NCBI RefSeq assembly: GCF_040546815.1
Contig: NZ_JBEPOO010000001.1
Span: forward strand, 2,976,001 to 3,040,000
DNA from: Devosia sp. 2618
Lineage (GTDB): Bacteria > Pseudomonadota > Alphaproteobacteria > Rhizobiales > Devosiaceae
Length of the DNA stretch: 64,000 nucleotides
Direction: 5' to 3'
Both the position numbers and the translations under genes were made by a program. The notes under the pieces were generated by a model, which ran no database searches, was not told the DNA's origin, and saw only the letters and a list, made by a program, of their open reading frames with translations. Below are positions 54,829-64,000 of this stretch, in pieces (the first letter of the stretch is position 1; every line of letters begins with the position of its first letter).

Positions 54829-55794
54829 CTAGCGCTCCTTGGTATAGGGCACACCGCCTGCCTTGGGGCCAACGGCCTTGCCGATGAAACCAGCCAGCAG
54901 GATGACGGTGAGCAGGTATGGCAGCGCCTGAATGGCCTGAACCGGGATTTCCACGTCGTAAAGGCGCGCGCCCTGCAGACGGATCTGCAGCGCATCGAGA
55001 AACCCGAACAAAAGGCAGGTGAACATGGCCGGGACGGGCTTCCACTTGGCAAAGATCAGCGCGGCAAGCGCGATATAGCCCTTGCCCGCCGTCATGTTGT
55101 TGCCAAAGCCAGAACCCTGCGCGATGGAGAAATAGGCGCCCGCCAGCCCGCAGAGCAGGCCGGTGATGATCACGGCCTGATAGCGCAGCAGGACAACCGA
55201 AATACCGGCCGTATCGACCGCCTTGGGGTTTTCACCCACAGCGCGGAGGCGGAGACCAAAGCGGGTCCGGTAAAGCACAAAGGCGGTAACCGCGACCATG
55301 ATGAAGGCGACATAGACCAGAATATAGTGGCCCGAAATCAGCTCGGAGTAGATCGGGCCAAGGATCGGGACATTCTGCAATTCATCGGCAAAGGGCAGCG
55401 TGATGGGGGTGAAACGGCCACCATCGCCCAAAGGCGGCGTGCGACCGCCCTGCCCGAACCAAGTCTGGCCAAGGAAAGTGGTGAGGCCCGCGGCCAGCAT
55501 ATTGATGGCCACGCCGGCGATCAGCTGATTGCCCTTGAGCGTGATGGCCGCAACGCCCTGCAACAGCGCGGTCGAGAGCGAGACGGCCATGCCGGCCATC
55601 AGGCCAAGCCAGGCGGAACCGGAAATGGCGGCCACGGCGCCAGCGGCAAAAGCAGCCGCCAGCATCTTGCCTTCAAGGCCGATATCGAACACGCCAGCGC
55701 GCTCGGAATACATGCCGGCAAGACATGCCAGCAGTAGCGGAGTCGACAGGCGGATCGTCGCGTCAAGAATGGAGAGGATTGCTGCAATGTCCAT
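54829..55794 (-). CDS. Nucleoside ABC importer permease (NupQ/BmpC-like)
   Basis: The 321-residue membrane protein belongs to the branched-chain permease family used by BMP-type nucleoside importers. The start RLSTPLLLACLAGMYSERAGVFDIGLEGKM is distinctive, as is the coupling loop LRAVGENPKAVDTAGIS followed by GAYFSIAQG. About eight to nine helices are seen. It starts one base after the first permease ends. Confidence 0.92.
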   Translation of the reverse strand: MDIAAILSILDATIRLSTPLLLACLAGMYSERAGVFDIGLEGKMLAAAFAAGAVAAISGSAWLGLMAGMAVSLSTALLQGVAAITLKGNQLIAGVAINMLAAGLTTFLGQTWFGQGGRTPPLGDGGRFTPITLPFADELQNVPILGPIYSELISGHYILVYVAFIMVAVTAFVLYRTRFGLRLRAVGENPKAVDTAGISVVLLRYQAVIITGLLCGLAGAYFSIAQGSGFGNNMTAGKGYIALAALIFAKWKPVPAMFTCLLFGFLDALQIRLQGARLYDVEIPVQAIQALPYLLTVILLAGFIGKAVGPKAGGVPYTKER

Positions 55795-55795
55795 G

Positions 55796-56922
55796 TCAGC
55801 TCTCCGTCTTGGCGGTGGAGACCGCGACGGCGTCGGCCTTTTGTTCAGGCGAGAAGGTCATGAAAGCTCGCTCGAGCGCGGGGCGGAACAGCCCTTCCAT
55901 GGCACCGGTAAAGAGGATCACCAGCGCCTGGATCACCACGATCATTTCGCGGGTAATGCCGGGGATGACGAACTGCAGTTCCTGCCCGCCCTGATAGAGC
56001 GCGCCGAACAGGATGGCGGCGAGCGCAATGCCGATGGGGTGGTTGCGGCCCATCAGGGCGACGGCGATACCGACGAAACCGGCGCCGGCCACGAAATCGA
56101 GCACCAGACGGTTTTGCACGCCCATGACTTCGTTGATGGCGACCATGCCGGCCAGAGCGCCCGAAATGGTCATGGTGATCATGATCATGCGAGAGTTGGA
56201 AATGCCGGCGTAGCGCGAGGCGGTCGGGTTGGCGCCGAGCACGCGCATGGCATAGCCAAACTTGGTGTGCCAGACGAGGATATAGACCCCGATCAGCGCC
56301 AGAATGGCGATGACGATGGAGAGGTTGACCGGCGAATAGCCAAAGAACGAGAAGAACTGGCGCAGCTGCGGCACGCGACCACCAACGTCGATGGTGGCCG
56401 ATTCCGGCGCCATGCTGGAGGCGGGCTTGAGCACGCGATTGACCATGTAGACCATCAGCGCCGCAGCGATGAAGTTGAACATGATGGTGGTGATAACGAC
56501 GTGGCTGCCGCGCTTGGCCTGAAGCCAGCCGGGGATGAAGGCCCATGCGCCGCCCATGGCGCCAGCCGCGATCACGGCGAGCGGCATGGCCAGCAGCCAA
56601 TGGGTCTGGTCGAGCGCCAGTGCCACGACGATAGCGCCGAGGCCGGCGACATAGGCCTGCCCATCACCACCGATGTTGAACAGCCCGGCATGGGCGGCGA
56701 CAGCCACCGCCAGGCCGGTGAAGATGAAGTTTGTGGCGTAGTAGAGCGTGTAGCCGACGCCCTCGCCATAGCCAAACGCGCCATAGATGATGACCTGAAT
56801 GGCATGGAACGGGTTCTCCCCGACCAGCAACACGACCAGCCCCGAGACGAGGAAAGCCAGCGTCAGGTTGATGGCCGGCAGCAGGGCAACATCGGCCCAG
56901 CGCGGAATAGGTCTACGCGCAC

Positions 56923-56926
<4 letters not shown>
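55796..56926 (-). CDS. Nucleoside ABC importer permease (NupP/BmpB-like)
   Basis: A 376-residue membrane protein, partner of the following permease. It has about nine hydrophobic segments, the GLFNIGGDGQAYVAGLGA motif in place of the first-half DIGxEG signature, and the coupling loop MRVLGANPTASRYAGIS. Its ATG overlaps the ATPase stop (ATGA). Confidence 0.92.
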
Positions 56927-58503
<1,577 letters not shown>

Positions 58504-58530
58504 GGGGCCACCTTGGCTCATACGTGCCGC

Positions 58531-59535
58531 TTAGAACGGGCACTTGGAGTCGGTGGTGTAGTCGTGGACGACGATGTCGCCGGCGATGATCTTTGCCTTG
58601 TAGTCTTCGGCGGCCGCCGTCATTTCTGGGGTGATCAGGTCCTTGTTGTACTCGTCAACTGCATAGCCGACGCCGTCCTGGGCAAGACCGAGAACGGTCA
58701 GGCCTGGCTTGAAGGTGGCATCGTCTGCCGCTTCGGTCAGAGCGTTCTTGACGGCGAGGTCAACGCGCTTGACCATTGAGGTCAGCACCGAGCCTGGCTG
58801 CATGTAGTTCTGGTTGCTGTCGACGCCGATGGAGTACTTGCCGGCATCCTTGGCGGCCTGCAGCACACCAATGCCCGAGCCACCAGCAGCAGCGAAGATC
58901 ACGTCGGCGCCAGCATCGATGGCAGCCTTGGTCAGCTCACCTGCGGTCACTGGATCGTTCCAGGCGGCAGGGGTGGTGCCGGTGTAGTTTTCGATCAGCT
59001 TGACGTCTGGGTTTGCCGCCTTGGCGCCCTGGGCGTAGCCGCAATAGAACTTGTGGATCAGCGGAACGTCCATGCCGCCGACGAAGGCGACAGTGCCGGT
59101 CTGCGACTTGAGGGCAGCGAGCGCGCCGACGAGGAACGAGCCGGTATGCTCGTCAAACAGGATCGACTGCACGTTTGGCGCATCGACGACGGTGTCGAGC
59201 ACGACGAAATTGGTATCAGGGAATTCTGGAGCAACGGCGGTGAGCGCTGCAGTCCAGGAGAAACCAGCCATCACGATAGGATTTGCACCCTGACCGGCAA
59301 AGCGGCGAAGGGCCTGCTCGCGCTGCGCATCGTTCTGGAGTTCGAGATCCGCGAAATTACCGCCGGTTTCGGCCTTCCAGGCCTGGCCACCATTATAGGC
59401 AGCTTCGTTGAACGACTTGTCGAACTTGCCGCCCAGATCGTAGATCAGAGCAGGATCTGCAAAGGCTGCGCCGGTGAGGACCGCGGAAAGTGCGATGCCG
59501 CCAGCGATGGCCTTGGTGAACGTGGTGAGTTTCAT
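58531..59535 (-). CDS. BMP-family nucleoside-binding protein of the ABC importer
   Basis: The 334-residue periplasmic protein has a signal peptide (MKLTTFTKAIAGGIALSAVL, cleavage near AFA before DPAL) without lipobox. BMP/PnrA features are seen: YDLGGKFDKSFNEAAYNG, GQGANPIVMAGFSW, FDEHTGSFLVGALAA and FVGGMDVPLIHKFYCGYAQGA. The Asp/Phe residues in these bind the nucleoside in known members. It is the first gene of the salvage locus and would set substrate choice (purine and pyrimidine nucleosides). Confidence 0.93.
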   Translation of the reverse strand: MKLTTFTKAIAGGIALSAVLTGAAFADPALIYDLGGKFDKSFNEAAYNGGQAWKAETGGNFADLELQNDAQREQALRRFAGQGANPIVMAGFSWTAALTAVAPEFPDTNFVVLDTVVDAPNVQSILFDEHTGSFLVGALAALKSQTGTVAFVGGMDVPLIHKFYCGYAQGAKAANPDVKLIENYTGTTPAAWNDPVTAGELTKAAIDAGADVIFAAAGGSGIGVLQAAKDAGKYSIGVDSNQNYMQPGSVLTSMVKRVDLAVKNALTEAADDATFKPGLTVLGLAQDGVGYAVDEYNKDLITPEMTAAAEDYKAKIIAGDIVVHDYTTDSKCPF

Positions 59536-59657
59536 TGATTAGTCTCCCTGTTCGCACTGAAGCTTGCCTTCCAACGGACAATCTTAGTGCGCTAACAGGG
59601 GATACAATCGTGCAAACGGTGCGCCTGCAAGAGGGAATCGCGGATATTTTTCCGGTT

Positions 59658-59672
59658 GGTCAAAATTTGACC
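59658..59672. promoter_or_regulatory. GGTCAAA palindrome, candidate operator of the nucleoside locus
   Basis: A perfect palindrome GGTCAAA-A-TTTGACC, with further matching bases outside (TT before, GA after). The GGTC...GACC form recalls GntR/FadR-family operators. It lies about 120 bases upstream of the BMP start. The regulator is not in the window. Confidence 0.45.
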
Positions 59673-59720
59673 GACCCGCTCACAGGCGCGGCACGGCTTG
59701 CCCAAGGCTTGGGCGCCCGC

Positions 59721-59843
59721 TTACCAATGCGCGAGAATCATTGTGAATATGTGCCCCAGATCAGCGTCGGCATAAAGCACGGCGAGCACGGCCAGCGAAG
59801 CGATGGCGAACAGGGCGATGGTGTCGCGGGTGTGGGTGGTCAT
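59721..59843 (-). CDS. Possible 40-residue membrane protein
   Basis: A short frame from ATG 59843 to TAA at 59721. The product has a polar start (MTTHTRD), one clear hydrophobic helix (TIALFAIASLAVLAVLYA) and a second hydrophobic end (IFTMILAHW). This is a typical small single-pass protein. No strong ribosome-binding site is seen, so it may not be translated. Confidence 0.4.
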   Translation of the reverse strand: MTTHTRDTIALFAIASLAVLAVLYADADLGHIFTMILAHW

Positions 59844-59966
59844 GGGTAAAATTCAATTCAAAATGGCGGGATGACGTTGGCCATTTCCTAACCCAGGAAC
59901 GGGGCTCCGATTGTGATGCTTTCAGGGCAGAGAGGGGCGTGGTTAGCGAAGGGTTAAGGGGGGATT

Positions 59967-60100
59967 GTGCCACGCCCTCGTGGTTCGAGGGTCGCTGCGC
60001 TCCCACCTCACCATGAGGGCTACTATTGGTGTGGTGATACAGTAGCCCTCATGGTGAGGAGGGAGTTCTTCACGACCCTCGAACCACGAGGGCGTGGCAC
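59967..60100. repeat. Nested 134-bp cruciform
   Basis: Outer arms 59967-59994 and 60073-60100 are perfect 28-base inverted copies. Inner arms 60006-60024 and 60041-60059 are perfect 19-base inverted copies, around a 16-base spacer. Each half contains the CCTCGTGGTTCGA ... CTCACCATGAGG core of the element found in the aldehyde dehydrogenase gene. The right end touches the stop codon of the CoxG-like gene, for which it may act as a terminator or stabiliser. Confidence 0.9.
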
Positions 60101-60567
60101 TAACCCTCGGCAGCCAGCGGGGTCACCCCTGCCCCCATGGCGTCGCCAAAACGCTCGAAGAAGCCGTCGATGACCTTCTGGGCGGAGTTGCCGATAATGG
60201 CTTTGCCCAGTTTCATGATCTGTCCGGAGGCGCCGCCCTGGGCGATGAAGACGAGGAGCGTTTCATCTCCCTGATCGGTCAGGACGATGTCAGCCGACCC
60301 CTCGGCCAGACCCAGCAATCCGCCTTTGCCTTTGCCAGTGAGGGTATAGCGGTCAGCGGGTTCGATATTGGAGAGGGTCAGGTCGCCCCGGAAGATGGGA
60401 TGCATGACGCCCAGATTGACCTTGATCTCGAGATCGAGCGCATTTTCGCCGGACCATTCGATCTTGTGACAGCCCGGAATGGCGGCTTTGAGCACGTCGG
60501 CGTCGTTGAGTGCGGCCCACACCGAAAGGCGTGGTGCAGCGATGATGTAGCGGCCCCCGAAGTCCAT
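60100..60567 (-). CDS. CoxG-like SRPBCC-domain protein
   Basis: The 155-residue protein is of the carbon monoxide dehydrogenase subunit G family: MDFGGRYIIAAPRLSVWAALNDADVLKAAIPGC at the start, then GVMHPIFRGDLTLSNIEP and an amphipathic C-terminal helix (KVIDGFFERFGDAM). CoxG proteins have a lipid- or quinone-binding cup and help recruit molybdenum hydroxylases to the membrane. No coxSML-type genes are in the window, so the partner is unknown. The stop codon is at the edge of the large cruciform. Confidence 0.85.
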   Translation of the reverse strand: MDFGGRYIIAAPRLSVWAALNDADVLKAAIPGCHKIEWSGENALDLEIKVNLGVMHPIFRGDLTLSNIEPADRYTLTGKGKGGLLGLAEGSADIVLTDQGDETLLVFIAQGGASGQIMKLGKAIIGNSAQKVIDGFFERFGDAMGAGVTPLAAEG

Positions 60568-60803
60568 CAGCGATGCCCGCCGGAAATCATCGGCGAGATC
60601 GCCGCATTACGGCCTTGTTGGGCCAACAAACAATTGCCTGCCATGCTGCATTGCTCCGCTCTTTACGTGCGGCTTTTTCGCACCAATATGCTCTAAATAG
60701 TTGCCTTGGCGCACTGTTGCAATTGTCAGGGAGCCGGTCAGCAGCGATCTATAGCGCAACACGCGCATCCGCCGGTTCGGCGTCAATATATTGGGAGCGA
60801 ATA

Positions 60804-62027
60804 ATGGCCAATGAAGTGACCAATGCACCGGCAACCGAAGTGGCGCCAGCCGCTATCGCTGAACGGCCGCTCCAGTATCTCGACAAGGCCGTCACGGCCA
60901 TTCGCAACCTCGGCGTATGGCCCGAACAGCAGGGCGAACAGCCTATTACCGGGCTTTTGAGCCAGATCACAGAATTGGACGAAACCCGCGTCATTCTGAT
61001 CGGTCGCACCCTCAGCCAGGCCAGTGCCTTCAATGAAGTGGTGCGCGAGCAGATCGCCGCCATGAAGATCGGCGAGCGCTACGAGGAAATCACCAAGGGT
61101 TTCGATTCTATCCGCGACGACGCCAAGATGATGGTCGACCAGCTGGCCGACAACAAGCTCGACATGATGGAGCGCGTCTCCAATGTGTGGATGAAGGTCA
61201 GCCGCGGCGATATCGCAACGCGCTTCAACAAAATCCGCGACACCTACCTTGATGTCACCAAGGACACCAAGGACCAGATCGACCGCGAGCAGATCATTCT
61301 CGAGGCCTATCGCGATTTCCGTGGCGCGCTCAAGCAGTCCGAAGTGATGGCGCTTGAAGTGCTGCAGACGGCCGAAAAGCGTCTGGAAGAGAAAAAGAAC
61401 ATCCTCAACGCCTCCTCGGCTGCGGTTGCGGCCTATGCCGGCGGCACGCCAGCCGATCGCGCCCGCCTCGAAATGGATCGCGACGAAAAGCTGCGCGACA
61501 TGCAAAACGAGGAAAAGCGCTACCAGATCGCCAAGGACCTCTCGGACAACCTGACCATTTCCTACAATACGTCGGAAGTGGTGATGGCGCGTCTGATGCA
61601 GACGACCAATGCCAAGGAACGTGTCTATCAGCAGTCGATCTCGTTCTTTTCGACCAACGAAACCGTGCTAACCGCCCTTTCGGCTTCGTTCACCGGCATG
61701 TTTGGCCTGCATGAATCCACCCAGACGCTGAACGCCATGAAGGAAGGGATGAGCAAGAGCCTCGAAACCCTGTCCGAAATTGGCGACCGGGTGCAGGAAG
61801 AAGCCGTCAAAGCTGGCTATGGCCCCACGGTGCGCGCCGATGCGGTCAAGAAGCTGGTCGACTCGGTGGTCAACTTCCAGGAAAAGAGCCGCACGATCAT
61901 CAACGAGATGCGCGTCGCCTCGACCAAGAATTCCGCCGAAATCCGCGATGCCGTCGAAGATGGCAAGCGTCGCCTGGCAGCGCTGGCCGCTGACGGCAAT
62001 GCATTGCTGCTCGAAACGAAGAACTGA
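60804..62027 (+). CDS. TelA-like helical protein, unknown function
   Basis: A 407-residue, almost fully helical cytoplasmic protein with no membrane segment. After a disordered Ala/Pro-rich start (1-25) come several long helices, including EAYRDFRGALKQSEVMALEV with AEKRLEEKKNIL and a C-terminal set ending VEDGKRRLAALAADG. The order and charge pattern of these helices recall the toxic-anion-resistance family TelA/KlaA; this is a resemblance in architecture, not a firm family call. ATG 60804 follows GGGAG. It begins an operon with a DUF6384-like membrane protein and a coiled-coil protein. Confidence 0.65.
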   Translation: MANEVTNAPATEVAPAAIAERPLQYLDKAVTAIRNLGVWPEQQGEQPITGLLSQITELDETRVILIGRTLSQASAFNEVVREQIAAMKIGERYEEITKGFDSIRDDAKMMVDQLADNKLDMMERVSNVWMKVSRGDIATRFNKIRDTYLDVTKDTKDQIDREQIILEAYRDFRGALKQSEVMALEVLQTAEKRLEEKKNILNASSAAVAAYAGGTPADRARLEMDRDEKLRDMQNEEKRYQIAKDLSDNLTISYNTSEVVMARLMQTTNAKERVYQQSISFFSTNETVLTALSASFTGMFGLHESTQTLNAMKEGMSKSLETLSEIGDRVQEEAVKAGYGPTVRADAVKKLVDSVVNFQEKSRTIINEMRVASTKNSAEIRDAVEDGKRRLAALAADGNALLLETKN

Positions 62028-62059
62028 GAGGCTGATAGAACCACGGGTGATCGCCAACA

Positions 62060-62998
62060 ATGAGTGACGTGACAGCGAAGCCCGCTGCGCCCCTGGATGA
62101 GGTCATGCTGGCGATGGATGTGGTGGATACGCTCCGCCATCGGCAGGACCTTGCGACGCGCGAACTCGCGGGGGTGACCCGCGAGCAGCAACTCATCGAG
62201 AAGCTGCGCGACATCTATCATCAGCAAGGCATCGACGTGCCCGACCATATCCTCAAAGAGGGTGTGGAAGCGCTGGCCGAGAGCCGTTTTGTCTATGATC
62301 CACCAAAGCCCAGCTTTGGCACCAGCGTCGCCCGGCTCTATGTCAGCCGCAAGCGCTGGGGCAAACCTGTCAGCGCCGTGCTGCTGGCGCTGCTGGTGGT
62401 GGCCGTTGGCTATTTCGGCGTCTGGCGCCCCTATCAGAACAATCAGGCCGCACAGGCGCGTCTTGAGCTGGCCGAGGGTCTGCCGGCGCAGATGGATGCG
62501 CTGTACCAGACCATTTACGAGGAAACCAAGGTTCAGCAGGCGGTGGTGGAAGCCGAAGCGCTGCGCACCCGTGGGCAGACCTTTGCGGCTGAAGGCAATC
62601 GCACTGCGGCAGAGGCCGCCGTGCGCAACCTCACCGCGCTGCGCGACCAGTTGCGGCAGGTCTATACTGTGCGCGTGGTCAATCGACCCGATGTGCGGTC
62701 CGGGTTCTGGACCTTCCCCGAGGTCAATACCGAGGCGACCAATTACTACGTCGTCGTCGAAGCGATTTCGCCTGACGGCCAGACCCTGTCGCTGCCCATT
62801 CTCAATGAAGAAAACGGCCAGACCGAAGTGGTCAACATGTGGGGCGTCCGCGTCCCCGAAAGCGTCTATGACGCGGTGTCTGCCGACAAGCGCGACGATG
62901 GCATCATTCAGGGCAATGAGGTGGGTCGGAAGTCGGACGGTTTCCTCGACGTTGAATATAGCATGCCGGTTCTCGGCGGCGCAGTGACCCGGTGGTAG
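62060..62998 (+). CDS. DUF6384-like single-pass membrane protein
   Basis: The 312-residue product has a helical cytoplasmic N-terminal part (1-105; DEVMLAMDVVDTLRHRQDLATRELAG), one membrane helix at about 107-128 (AVLLALLVVAVGYFGVW), a coiled coil (135-200) and a C-terminal, probably beta-rich domain (205-312; RSGFWTFPEVNTEATNYYVVVEAIS). The last domain would be periplasmic if the N-terminus is inside. It resembles the DUF6384 family by recall. It lies between the TelA-like and coiled-coil genes, 32 and 4 bases from them. Confidence 0.7.
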   Translation: MSDVTAKPAAPLDEVMLAMDVVDTLRHRQDLATRELAGVTREQQLIEKLRDIYHQQGIDVPDHILKEGVEALAESRFVYDPPKPSFGTSVARLYVSRKRWGKPVSAVLLALLVVAVGYFGVWRPYQNNQAAQARLELAEGLPAQMDALYQTIYEETKVQQAVVEAEALRTRGQTFAAEGNRTAAEAAVRNLTALRDQLRQVYTVRVVNRPDVRSGFWTFPEVNTEATNYYVVVEAISPDGQTLSLPILNEENGQTEVVNMWGVRVPESVYDAVSADKRDDGIIQGNEVGRKSDGFLDVEYSMPVLGGAVTRW

Positions 62999-63002
62999 AG
63001 CA

Positions 63003-64000
63003 ATGAGCATCCGTGGACCTGAAGCGCTGGCCAGTCTCGACGAGGCGATGCGCGACATTCGGCGCGAGGAAGAAGACATTTCCAAGCGCCTGGCGCGTTC
63101 GGCCGAAAAGCTGGGCAAAATCCGCGAGAACGAGGCGGAACTGTTTCGTCAGCTGGCGCGGCTGCGGCTCGATCCGAGCGTGCAGGCCGAACTGGATGGA
63201 CGCATTTTCGCGGCAGAGGGCAAGGCGCGCGATTTGCTCAAGGCCCATGCCAAGGACCTGAGCAAGGCCGAGCGGGACGCGGCGGCGATCGACGCCAAGC
63301 TGGTGCAGTTGACCACCGACCGCACCGAGGCGCTCAAGATTTTCGAGCAGCATCAGGGTGAACTCAAGACGCTTGCCGCCAAGCTGGGCGCCACCATTGC
63401 GCGCGACCCCACCTTTGCCGCCAAGCGCAGCGAAGCGACCGAACTGGCGGAAGTCGCCAACCAGTCGATGCGCAAGACCGAGCAGGCCGAAGGCGACCGA
63501 GAGCAGAAGGGCAAGCCCTACCGCGACGATCCGCTGTTCATGTATTTGTGGGAAGCCGGCTACGGCACGGCCAGCTATCGCGCCAACAACCTGTTCCGCT
63601 ATTTCGATAGTCTGGTGGCCAACCTCGTTGGCTTCCAGAAAGCGCGGCCAAACTTTGCCATGCTGAACGAAATTCCGCTGCGCCTGCGCGAGCATGCCGA
63701 ACGGCAGATCGAAAATGCAAAGGCGGCCGAACTCGAGCTGGATATGCTCGAAACCGAGGCCATCGACAATGCGGGCGGCAAGCCGATCCGCGAGGCGATG
63801 GACGTCAGCCAGAAGCAGATCGACGCGGTCGATGCGCAGATCGTCGCCACCGAAGACCAACGCGACGCGACCGCCAAGACGCTCGGACAGTTGTCGCAGG
63901 GCGGCAATCCGGCCTTTGAGAGCGCGCTGTCCGAACTGGCGGCGGCTTTGGGCCGGGAGGATATCCAGACGCTGCTGGCCGAAGCACGGCGGACCCGCAC
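63003..64000 (+). CDS. Long coiled-coil protein, 5' part
   Basis: The frame runs from ATG 63003 to the window edge without a stop (332 codons). The first 160 residues are heptad-like, rich in Glu, Lys, Arg and Ala (DEAMRDIRREEEDISKRL, GKIRENEAELFRQLARLR). A more globular part follows (FMYLWEAGYGTASYRANNLFRYFDSLVANLVGF), then a second coiled coil. No signal peptide or membrane segment. The distinct aromatic-rich middle may be a conserved domain. It starts four bases after the DUF6384-like gene, so it is probably co-translated. Family not recognised. Confidence 0.72.
   Translation, partial: MSIRGPEALASLDEAMRDIRREEEDISKRLARSAEKLGKIRENEAELFRQLARLRLDPSVQAELDGRIFAAEGKARDLLKAHAKDLSKAERDAAAIDAKLVQLTTDRTEALKIFEQHQGELKTLAAKLGATIARDPTFAAKRSEATELAEVANQSMRKTEQAEGDREQKGKPYRDDPLFMYLWEAGYGTASYRANNLFRYFDSLVANLVGFQKARPNFAMLNEIPLRLREHAERQIENAKAAELELDMLETEAIDNAGGKPIREAMDVSQKQIDAVDAQIVATEDQRDATAKTLGQLSQGGNPAFESALSELAAALGREDIQTLLAEARRTR

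Larger units (their letters stand above)
59536..60099. other. Intergenic region upstream of the nucleoside locus
   Basis: A 564-base stretch holding the likely promoter of the BMP gene, the palindrome at 59658-59672, one possible 40-residue gene (59721-59843), and a large cruciform at 59967-60100. Longer open frames here cross the palindromes and look like chance. Confidence 0.55.

Noticed and set aside
59535-59849. 104-residue plus-strand frame upstream of the nucleoside operon
   Set aside because: It runs antisense through the promoter and the palindrome; composition is not protein-like.
60100-60567. Evidence for CO oxidation from the CoxG-like gene
   Set aside because: CoxG-like proteins occur widely with other molybdenum hydroxylases; no coxL, coxM or coxS is in the window.

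Overview
The window looks like a chromosomal stretch of an alphaproteobacterium of the order Hyphomicrobiales (Rhizobiales), most like Devosia or a close relative. This is inferred from the high-GC codon use, the order ffs-dnaX-ybaB-recR, dapD/dapE close to truA-fmt-def, a rhizobial Tad pilus locus, and several families of small palindromic intergenic repeats. I could not search a database, so the genus is a guess.

Layout. 1-2.0 kb: end of an M29 aminopeptidase, a secreted protein and a membrane diguanylate cyclase. 2.0-10.4 kb: a sugar-acid catabolic locus. On the minus strand an ABC importer of the ribose type (ATPase, permease, binding protein) is followed by a short-chain dehydrogenase and an L-fuconate dehydratase. 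Divergently, an IclR regulator precedes a lactonase and a TIM-barrel protein. Together they fit a non-phosphorylative L-fucose pathway, of which the first dehydrogenase and the final cleavage enzyme are not in view. 10.4-24.2 kb: housekeeping genes (a flavoprotein disulfide reductase, dapD, dapE, truA, fmt, def, rmuC, recR, ybaB, dnaX, SRP RNA), with small membrane proteins and one RTX-repeat protein between them. 24.3-33.8 kb: a mixed set (methyltransferase, D-Ala-D-Ala dipeptidase, DUF817, LOG protein, pheA, cytochrome c, GhrA-type reductase, DedA-type protein, M17 aminopeptidase).

33.9-45.2 kb: a Tad/Flp pilus locus. Flp pilin, cpaA, and cpaB-cpaC-cpaE-cpaF-tadB-tadC are on the minus strand; tadD, a stand-alone secretin N-domain protein and two TadE-like pseudopilins are on the plus strand. 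No cpaD is present. 45.2-46.4 kb: a HAD hydrolase and a glyoxalase.

46.5-59.5 kb: one nearly continuous minus-strand nucleoside uptake and salvage locus. It runs BMP binding protein, ATPase, two permeases, cdd, purine nucleoside phosphorylase, deoC, a two-domain ALDH16-type aldehyde dehydrogenase, deoA, deoB and upp. It would import nucleosides, cleave them, and turn deoxyribose into glyceraldehyde-3-phosphate plus acetaldehyde, which the aldehyde dehydrogenase could oxidise.

60.1-64 kb: a CoxG-like protein, then a three-gene operon (TelA-like helical protein, DUF6384 membrane protein, long coiled-coil protein) that runs off the window. Its function is unknown and it is the best candidate for an undescribed system.

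The repeats are a second theme. A palindromic element lies in frame inside the aldehyde dehydrogenase, in the linker between its two domains. A 134-bp nested cruciform begins at the stop codon of the CoxG-like gene. Two copies of a hairpin element have different stem sequences that still pair.
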